This document shows positions 54,745 through 64,000 of a stretch of DNA of 64,000 nt, piece by piece. The notes under the pieces are model-generated. The model had not been told where the DNA came from, did no database searches, and worked only from the letters and a program-made list of their open reading frames with translations. Numbering within the stretch: the first letter of the stretch is position 1; the number at the start of each line of letters is the position of its first letter. The stretch lies in NCBI RefSeq assembly GCF_001640805.2, contig NC_066833.1, positions 3,820,471 to 3,884,470 of the forward strand. The letters are read 5' to 3'. Source of the stretch: Lates calcarifer (Eukaryota; Chordata; Actinopteri; Centropomidae). The position numbers and the translations under genes were made by a program.

Positions 54745-57700
54745 ATGGCGAAGATCGCCAAAACGCACGAAGGTAAATTATTTGGAAAAAATCATAAACA
54801 GCCTCCTTTTCAGATGTCTGTTTCACAATAGCATATATCGGGAATTGTTACTGTAAATGCTGCAGTGTCTGTAGCACGGATTGATGCATGAACTTGTTGT
54901 TTTAAACGTGATCCGCGGCAGGCCGTGCTACGACACAATGCGGACGGTTTAGATAATGGCGCTGGTTTGTAGCTCGTTAGCTTTAGTTAGCCACCAGCAC
55001 TGTGCAGCATTTATCGTTTTTTAGCGGTTATTTTGTTTATATGTAACGTCACCACGATACCAATCGGCGTCCATTAAACACACGTTTTGCCATACAACTA
55101 GCTCTCAGTAATAGCTATTTATTTACTGCTGTTTGACTGTTGTGGCGCCTTTCATACGGCTAACCCAGTTGACAACACGACTCGACCTCACGTTACCAAT
55201 ATGTCCACACGACGCTGAAGTTCTCCAGCTTTCTCAAGTCTGAAACTGTGTTTTTAACAGTCGCCAGCTTCTCTGTGATAATGTGGTCCATGACTGCTAA
55301 GTTTAGCAATAGTGGTTTCCGAGCCGGGCCTGATCAGATGTGGTCAATATTGGAGCAAAAAACTAAAATCCCCATGTTTTCAGTTTTCATCAATATAATT
55401 AAAGTTTCATTGATTTAAAGATGTGTTTTAAGCCGTGTAAAGTCTTAGACTATGATGAACACTCTTTCACGACAGTAAAATCATTAGAGAGTTGCTGCTC
55501 ACTATGTTATTTGCGTTTCCCTCACGTTTCTCCTTAACTAGCAAAGCAGGGCATCTGATTTGTTGGAGCTGCTGTTTGCTAATGTGTTCTCTTGCGATCA
55601 GTATATAATGTAAAAGACATGTTTATATTTTTATTACATTGCTGTGATGCCTACGGGAAAATACAGTATAAAAGAAAGGTGCTCAGTTTACACTTTGCCT
55701 TTGGCAGACGGCTACACCCACTCTCCAGGAATTTAATTATATCTTATTTGCATCTTCTATTTAATGGTATTAATTTGAAATAAGGGAAAGAAAAATTATC
55801 TATGTATCAGTAGAAAACAAATACACCATTCTCAAATGCACAGCTTTGGAAGGTTTCTAGTGTCATCCAAAGAGGAAAATACACAGCATAATTTTTCCCA
55901 TATTCGCGTATTTTGTACAATGGAGTTTAATCTTTTGGCAGTTCTCCAATCTCTCACCCTCTCTTGTTTATTTCCTGCAGATATCGAAGCCCAGATCCTG
56001 GAGATCCAGGGGATGAAGGCCTCCTTGCTGGCGGAGGATGGTGAGCAGGGAGTGGGCCTCGACTCCACTGGCTTTTATGACCAGGAGATCTATGGAGGCA
56101 GTGACAGTCGCTTTGCCGGATATGTCACATCCATCGCTGCCAACGAACAGGAGGATGTAAGTGTTTCCCTACCCAGAGCATAGATACATGTTCCTAAAGT
56201 TTTTACAGTGTAATGTAGAACTTAAGGCCCACATCTGAAGCAGTGAGCCAAACACATGGCTTTGCATCAGTCATTTCCATTGGCCATGGGGGAAACAAGC
56301 TGAAATGCTGATTATGAATAGAGGAATCTATTAAGCTACCCATTTACATGAATAGCCTAATTAATGTTACAACAGGAGCTAATTTCTCTCATCTAAGTTA
56401 ATTTTCTCCCTTAAATTTGGTGCCAGCAGCTGCAAATGGAAGTGTGTTATGTTGTGTAGATATTGCAAGCATCCCAGTTCTTTTATTAATTACTCACAAC
56501 AGTTTGGCAGAGTGTCAAAAGGCAAAACTATGCACAATGTTACATTTTCTGATATTCATGGTCATCAAGTGAAGTTTCTTCAGCTTTTTGCCTTCAAATC
56601 TAACCTAATTGAGTCTCACAGCAGCCAAGTCCAAGTGAAGTCCTTCGTTGTCTAAACAGTGTTGTGTTATCAATTTCCAATCTGTTGCAATTCCATTATT
56701 TTTTTCTGGAGCTTGATTTGCTTTTGCCTGTCGCATATGAGCTAGAGAGTTGCCATTTTGGTGAGATTCTTCTTCTTTCCTCAGGATGATGAAGACGATA
56801 CATCGACAAGCCTGTTGGGTCAAAAGAGCCAGGGTACCATGCACAGTCTCAATGCCATTCCTCAGTCAGATGAGCAAGTATGTGTTAATTTATCGTTTCA
56901 CAATATCAGCTTCATCCTGTCTTCTTTGATTCATACACTTACACATTTTACCCCATCTTCGTTTTGCAGTACGATCCATTCGCAGAGCACCGTCCACAGA
57001 AGATCGGCAGAACGGGAAGATGAATACAAAGCCCGGCGCAGACAGATGATCATCTCCCCTTCGACCCCTTTGCAGACGGTAATTAGCCATTTTTTCTCAT
57101 TACATCTTCCCCATTTCCTCCCCCTGTCTCACGTTCACTTTTTTGTGACCCCCCATGACTACCAATGGTTTCACACCCATAGTTTTGCTGTTCAACCCTT
57201 CGACCACAATGCAATAACTTGCTTCCCAGACTCGATGCCTTCCCTGTGGTCAATCCTGCGCGGTCAAAGAATTTTTTGTGTCTTGGTTGTACCTTTTCCT
57301 CCTAACGTGTGATATGAATTTGCACCAACTTTCAACTTTGCCAGAAATGTCAGTGTGGGGTCATAGTTTGTTTTTAGCATGTTTGATGTGGAAAAATATT
57401 ATTGCAATGATTTTGATATGTAAAATAAAAGGGTTACCCTGGTGTGTGCAGTAAAATAAAGCTAAACCCACTGTAGGGTTACCATGCTTTTCAGTGGGAT
57501 AGGTGGTTAGGTGTGAAATGTTCAAAGGGGTAATTCACCTAACAAACATGGGTCGCAGATGGGTTGTGTGTGAGTCGAAGGGTTAACAATCCCATGTTAG
57601 CGTCATCTTAAATTATGATGGGAAAGTGCAGTGTCTTCTTGTCTTAGCATATGAAGAAGAGGAAGTTTGAAGGTTAGCTATGGTGTAATTGACCTGCTAA

Positions 57701-60700
57701 TGTGCTGCGCTATGCTGTGCTGTGCACAGTAAGTAGCTGATGCTAAACAATAACCGTTTTGCTCATAGACAGAGCTATAGATCCCAAGACAGGCAGAGGA
57801 GAGAAATGGGTTTCTTATGGCGGAGTCAACCCAGAGTCATTAGAGTTATATATAAGAACATAAAAGTTATCAAGAATTTGTCAGTCAATGTCTTTTGGAA
57901 ACTTAACCACCACTGCTGGCTTGCCAGATATGATGGATATATGAAGTCCTTGGACAATGCATAACAAGGTAATTGTAAGTTACTTATAAGTGCAGCCAGC
58001 TTTTCTCACAGATCTGGAGATCATAATTTCTAGGCTCATTGAGGTTGACTTTATGTAGCTTATCATGAACTAACCACTCTTATAGTTTTCAAACTGCCTG
58101 GAAATGGCACTGTAACTGTAGGAACATGCTAGATTTTAGCAACAAACAATAATTATGAGGCAGCCAGTTCTTTCTTTCCATTTTTATTGCATCTTCACTC
58201 CCCAGAGCTTAAATGGCCTGAATGTTTCAGGTTGGTCTAGGTAGGGCTTAAATGAAGCCTGCATGTAGAGAGAGCTCTTTGTACAAAGTTGTTGTGTAAA
58301 ATATATTTTTATTTTACAACTCTCTCTGTAAAATAGAAATATGTTATCAAGAAAATTGTGTACCACGATACCACAGGCCCATACTAACTGTCCTTAATTT
58401 CTCTCCTACAGCAGTACTGCTTTGCCAGTCCTGTACTGCACTCTGTTAAGGGTGCAGCAATCATCCTGTGTAGGTTATGGGGAACACAGAGAACTGTGAA
58501 CTTGTCAGTTTGGTCAGGGTCCACTGGCTGCTTGTTTGGGGCCTTTGAGGGGAATCAGATGCAGCCCAGCTACAACAAACCCCAACCCCCTGAGAGCCTC
58601 TTTTAAGCTTTTATATTTGGCTTATCACTTTCCAACAAATTTTGATAAAAATTTCCCATGTATATACGATGGAAAATTACTGCCCAAATATTTGACTGCG
58701 TATCTGTGCTTTATTTTATCAGTTACCTTTGTCCTGGAAAGGAAGTCAAGATCTAAATGTATGACGATTAAATACTGACCAGTGCTGTTAAGAGTCATTG
58801 TGGTGCTGGCATGTCATATCATCTTATATTGACAGTTGGGCTTGATTTATCATTATCATTTGCCTCATTTTATATTTTAATGCAAAGTAAATACTTCTGT
58901 ATTTGACTGTAATGTGGTAATTCCATTCCTAGACAAAATCTTGACTTCATTTTTATCTGCTAGTTTAATTAATTAGGAATCTGGACCACAGGGTCTCACA
59001 TTAATTTTTTTCCTAGTTTTGAGGTTGTGCCCCAAGAAGATACTTGTTTTTGAGTGCCATAAATCAATGCAACACAGGTGGTATACTGTTGTGTGTGAGT
59101 TCAAACCCTTTTCCAAAGTGTTACTAATGGTAAAGAGAAATTTTTCTAGGCTTCTTTTCTGCCGGTTGAAGTCTGACTGCAGAAGGACCCTTGGCACTGA
59201 AAGTGTACGTATTCTGAAGAGCACAGCCCAGGACCCCTGCATCAGTGATGGCTATAACTTCTTAATCCACTTAAAGAAAACACCACAACCACAGCTCTTC
59301 CTCTCTATGTATCTGCTTGTTTTTCATTAGAATGCTATGACTGTATGTAAGAAAGACAAATGTATATTTGTATGTAATTCAGTAGGAATTGTTTTGTGAT
59401 TCAACTGTTTAATAAAACAGGAACATAAGTTAATCTGTTGGTAAAGAGTCAGGGTTAGCTGGCTGTGTTTGTGCTTGCTGTGTTTGTAATCACTTGGGTC
59501 CCTGGAGTGTGTACTGATGAGTGTCCTATGTTCTTGTTCGTGCTCTTTCGCGCAGGGGGCAAAACGCCGGACCCCAAGCTGCAGGTCAGGTCATATGTGG
59601 ACGTCATGTTAGAGCAGAACCTGTCCAAAGAGGAGGTAAGCAGCTACCCACTGTTCGTTCTCTTTGAACATAAACTGCAAACTACTTCCACACAGCCTGT
59701 AGAGAGTCCTGTCCTTTGTTGCAGTGCAGTTGTATCGTTAATCCTGATGTTTGTGCCTTTTTTGCACCCAGAGAGAGATTCGTCAGCAGCTGGCAGAGAA
59801 GGCCAAATCAGGGGACCTGAAAGCTGTCAACGGGTCCGCTGCCACCCAAGCAGTCGCAAAACGCAAGCGTCGCTGGGACCAGACAGCAGACCAAACCCCC
59901 TCTAATGCTACACCCAAAAAGATGTCCAGCTGGGACCAGGCTGACACCACTGCTGAGGTGAGCCAAGATTATTACCTGGCTAGAAATATTATGGTAAATT
60001 TATTGTTATTATAAGTGTTCAGTATAGTGTAACTTGGTGGAGTCCAATGATGTGGAATATTTTCTTCCTTTCTGGTCCCTTGTAGACTCCAGGACACACC
60101 CCTGCACACACCCCTTCAAACAGCAGATGGGACGAAACCCCTGGCCGCCCTAAAGGCAGTGAGACCCCAGGAGCCACTCCCAGTACCCGCATGTGGGACC
60201 CCACTCCCAGCCACACACCCGCAGGCGCTGCCACCCCTGGCAGGGACACCCCTGGCCACGCCACGCCTGGCCACGGTGGAGCCACAGGTAGTGTACGCAA
60301 GAACCGTTGGGACGAAACCCCAAAGACAGAAAGAGAGACTCCGGGACACGGGAGTGGTTGGGCTGAAACCCCACGCACAGACAGAGGAGATGAGTCGGTG
60401 GGCGAGACTCCAACCCCAGGGGCCAGCAAGAGGAAATCTCGGTGGGATGAAACCCCTGCCAGTCAGATGGGATCCTCAACGCCACTGCTCACCCCCGGAA
60501 AGACTCCCATAGGAACACCAGCTATGAACATGGCTACTCCAACACCAGGTAAACAAGCTCATTTCTGTTTTGTTCCTTGGGACTCAGGAAAGATTTGCTG
60601 AAGCCAATGGCAATCCAGGCAATAATATTAGATGGTGTTACCATGTGTTTAAATCAGTTTCCTCTTCTGTCTTCTTCAGGTCACCTGATGAGCATGACTC

Positions 60701-63700
60701 CAGAGCAGCTGCAGGCATGGAGGTGGGAGAGGGAAATCGATGAGAGAAACCGGCCCCTCACAGATGAGGAGCTAGATGCCATGTTTCCAGAGGGATACAA
60801 GGTCCGTGCCCTCTTTTTTATTGCGTTTAATTATTTAGTGACAAAATCATGAGTTACTAGTAATTTAAAATTGTTACAGCACTGACAGGTTATTTTTCTT
60901 CTCCACAGGTTTTGCCTCCACCAGCAGGTTACGTGCCAATCCGTACTCCAGCCCGCAAGCTGTCGGCCACGCCCACTCCTATTGGCGGCATGACAGGTTT
61001 CCACATGCAGGCGGAGGACCGCACCACAAAACAAATGAATGACCAGCCCTCGGGAAACCTCCCGTTCCTCAAACCTGATGACATCCAGTATTTTGACAAA
61101 CTGCTGGTGAGCATCAGATTTTTCCGCATGACATGTAAACAGTGTAAAATCAACAGCTGGATGTTTGTCCTATCTGAAGTTTAACATGTTTGTCTCGGTT
61201 TGTGTTAGGTGGAGGTGGATGAGTCCACACTGAGCCCTGAGGAGCAGAAAGAAAGGAAGATCATGAAGCTGCTACTGAAAATTAAAAATGGAACACCACC
61301 CATGAGGAAGGTTGGTCACTTGTTACTCTGATGATTTCCAATTTAAATCATCTGTCCATTTCCATTCATGGCTTGTAACAGCATGAAACACAAAAACAGT
61401 TTCCACTGCAAGATCAACACCCAGCACTACGCCTGTATGTGGCTATAGTGTGAATATTTGCTTGCTAAAGAATCTTCCCTCTGAGGAGCTGCTGCTTTCA
61501 GTAGAGGTCAGTGTAGACCACCATACTCTGCTGGGAGCAGCAGACAGAAATCATCACATCTGTTGAGACTGAAGACTAACTGGTCCATGATCTGATTGAC
61601 TGATCCTTTCCTCTCTTGTCATAGGCTGCCCTGCGTCAGATCACAGACAAGGCGCGTGAATTTGGAGCAGGCCCTCTGTTCAACCAGATCCTGCCACTGC
61701 TCATGTCGCCCACCCTGGAGGATCAGGAGCGCCACCTGCTGGTTAAAGTGATTGACCGCATCCTCTACAAACTGGATGATCTGGTTCGACCATACGTGCA
61801 CAAGGTAGGCCCAGTGTCAAAGATGTGAGCTTAATTTTACTTTAAATGGGTTGTGTTTGAGAAACTAACTGTTTGTCCTCTCTGTGTCCAGATCCTGGTT
61901 GTGATTGAGCCGCTGCTGATTGATGAGGACTATTACGCCAGAGTAGAAGGCAGAGAAATCATCTCTAACTTGGCAAAGGTAATGCAGAGCTTTTTTTGCA
62001 CACTCTGGGTCCTGCGAACCATTCTCGCCTGTACGACCAGTCCATGGTCAGTTCAGGGCTAGTCGTTCGCTAGATTAATACCAACACGAGAATCCACAGA
62101 CCTGGTGTTCACGCCTCGCCTGTTCTCAACCTGCACTCGTTGGTTACACAACAGTACATTGACAAACTTTTGATATTGATTTGAAAGATAGTAACCACTT
62201 ATACGATCATGACCTATCCAGATAGCTTGTTGATCTGTGACATTCATATACCAGTGCAGAGAGAGTGTACTTTGAATGAGTGTACCTGATTGATTGAAAA
62301 AATAATCAGCAGATTAATTGATATTAATATGGATTTACCTGGTGGCAGATATTTGACGTTTGTCCTCCTCCCGTCTGTCCCAGGCTGCTGGTTTGGCTAC
62401 GATGATCTCCACAATGCGACCTGACATTGACAACATGGATGAGTACGTCAGAAACACCACAGCCCGAGCCTTCGCTGTGGTGGCCTCTGCCCTTGGTATT
62501 CCCTCCCTCCTGCCCTTCCTCAAAGCCGTGTGTAAAAGCAAGAAATCCTGGCAGGCACGGCACACAGGCATCAAGATCGTGCAGCAGATTGCCATCCTCA
62601 TGGGCTGCGCCATCCTACCCCACCTTCGCAGCTTGGTGGAGATTATTGAGCACGGTCAGTCCTTTGTTAATTATTATCAAACTTCTTAAGAACCAAATGC
62701 ACTTGACTACAGCCTTTGAAGTTGATTTTCACATGCAGAAGCTAGTGATGATGTTGAAATTACATTATGTAGTGTAATTGATGTAATGAAGTGAATTATC
62801 TTCCAGCGAAAATACAAATTAAGGTTTTCCACTAGTGTATACACTGTCCAGCTGCATAAAAATAGTAGCCTGCACTGTTCATTTTTCAGGAGGTCTTTAC
62901 TGGGAGTCCGATTATCTGCAGAGGTCTAAAGCAGTTTCATGTTAGAAATCAATGTTTTTCCAACGCTCTTGTGTGGATACAGGACGTCACAAGGGGCTGT
63001 TGGTTCAGTTTGTTCCTCTGATATCCAGACGTCCGATGACTAAAAACCTTCATCTGATTAAAGGTTATAGATATAAGGTTATAAATAGTGACGGTGACGT
63101 GACTCGAAACAGTAATAAAACAGTTGACTGGAAACGTGTTAATGTTCAGCCATTCAGCTGACAGCCAGCTTTTATGGAAAACTGATCTCATTCTGACTAA
63201 ATATTGTTACAGTTCATTTGAAATGATCTCTGAAATAGATAAAAAAAAATCTCTGTTAACAACTGTGTATCATTTTCATACAGCTAAGCTATGCCAATCT
63301 GTTTTTCTCATTGCCAGTAACAATTTATATTCACACACAAAGTCTGCAGTTTAATGTGTTCAGGCTCTGACTGTTGGTTGTGGATGTGTGATGCCGCAGG
63401 TCTGGTGGATGAGCAGCAGAAGGTGAGGACCATCAGTGCCCTGGCCATAGCCGCTCTTGCGGAAGCTGCCACACCCTACGGTATCGAGTCCTTTGACTCA
63501 GTCCTCAAGCCCCTCTGGAAGGGTATCAGACAGCACAGAGGAAAGGTAAGAGATACACATTTACTTTTCATTAGATTTTTGGAGAGAAGAACAAACAGTA
63601 TTCAGTGTGAGATCAACACCCAGCACTACACCTGTATGTGGCTACAGTGTGAATGTTTGCTTGCTATAGTGTTTCCTTGAAGGGGCTGGTGTTTTCAGCA

Positions 63701-63966
63701 GAGGTCAGATGAAAGACCATCAATGCTCTGCTTGGAGCATCAGACAATTAAACGTATTATTATTAGGTCTACAAGTCATAATCACTGGGTCACAATAATT
63801 TCTTCCCTTTTGTCACCAGGGTTTGGCTGCTTTCCTCAAAGCTATTGGTTACCTGATCCCACTGATGGACGCTGAGTATGCAAACTACTACACCAGAGAG
63901 GTGATGTTGATCCTCATCAGAGAGTTCCAGTCCCCTGATGAGGAGATGAAGAAGATTGTGCTCAAG
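54745..63966 (+). CDS. sf3b1: SF3B1, copy C (exons 1-15, continues past the window; exons 3-4 damaged)
   Basis: Exons: 54745-54772, 55981-56156, 56785-56877, 56970-57078, 59556-59635, 59772-59957, 60086-60548, 60680-60801, 60909-61106, 61209-61310, 61625-61804, 61892-61978, 62384-62654, 63400-63545, 63820-63966. Exons 5-15 are intact and match copy A apart from silent differences. Exon 3 is 9 nt short (-1, -8), which keeps the frame but replaces a conserved stretch. Exon 4 has +1 at about 57006 and -7 at about 57060, putting an in-frame TGA at 57021-57023. The neighbouring introns (about 56280-57150) carry the same kind of small deletions, so this is a local low-quality stretch. As written, the reading frame ends after about 120 codons; I infer an assembly artefact. 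Confidence 0.93.
61407..61549 (+). ncRNA. Family I snoRNA candidate, SF3B1 copy C intron 10
   Basis: Matches 5986-6128 with all stems, H box and ACA box intact. Confidence 0.6.
62020..62151 (+). ncRNA. Family II snoRNA candidate, SF3B1 copy C intron 12
   Basis: Counterpart of 6599-6730; it differs from copy A by single bases only. Confidence 0.4.
63606..63749 (+). ncRNA. Family I snoRNA candidate, SF3B1 copy C intron 14
   Basis: Matches 8184-8327. A 15-base TTA-rich insertion absent from copy A follows eight bases after its end. Confidence 0.55.
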
Positions 63967-64000
63967 GTGAGAACGTGGCAGAAAACAGATAATGTCACTC

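Noticed and set aside
36554..63966. SF3B1 copies B and C as genuine pseudogenes or paralogues
   Set aside because: Damage is confined to short clusters and homopolymers, introns are unchanged, and alleles fit two haplotypes of one locus. I keep them as copies of the same gene, pending read-depth evidence.

Overview
The window looks like a teleost fish genome (probably percomorph). The genes are split by short GT-AG introns, the predicted proteins are close to human orthologues, and the non-coding DNA carries several interspersed-repeat families common in fish. No prokaryotic, viral or toxin genes were seen.

Three protein-coding genes are recognisable. SF3B1 (splicing factor 3b subunit 1, + strand) appears three times. 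COQ10B (mitochondrial coenzyme Q-binding protein, - strand) appears twice. ANKRD44 (ankyrin-repeat subunit of protein phosphatase 6, + strand) is present as its 27-nt first coding exon and a long stretch of intron 1.

Layout: 1-25171 is contig A, with SF3B1 exons 2-24 and its 3' UTR (to about 12910), a repeat-bearing intergenic region, and the ANKRD44 promoter, exon 1 (16397-16423) and intron 1. 25172-26171 is a gap of exactly 1000 N. 26172-44604 is contig B: COQ10B copy 1, a 1-kb head-to-head promoter region, and SF3B1 exons 1-13. 44605-45604 is a second gap of exactly 1000 N. 45605-64000 is contig C: COQ10B copy 2, the same promoter region, and SF3B1 exons 1-15, running off the window.

The human order is COQ10B, SF3B1, ANKRD44. 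Contigs B and C each carry the left part of that block and contig A the right part, so the three most simply represent one locus assembled redundantly. B and C share single-base alleles against A, which suggests two haplotypes. B and C also carry clustered indels that break otherwise conserved exons. A complete SF3B1 of 1315 codons is obtained from exon 1 (contig B or C) plus exons 2-24 of contig A; a 238-codon COQ10B is intact in contig B.

Non-coding signals worth attention lie mainly inside introns. There are two families of paired, structured sequences in SF3B1 introns 10/14 and 12/15; the first fits H/ACA snoRNAs very well. SF3B1 intron 4 has a candidate decoy or poison exon with a perfect TACTAAC branch point. 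A retroelement insertion in COQ10B has duplicated the exon-4 splice donor within its 14-bp target-site duplication.
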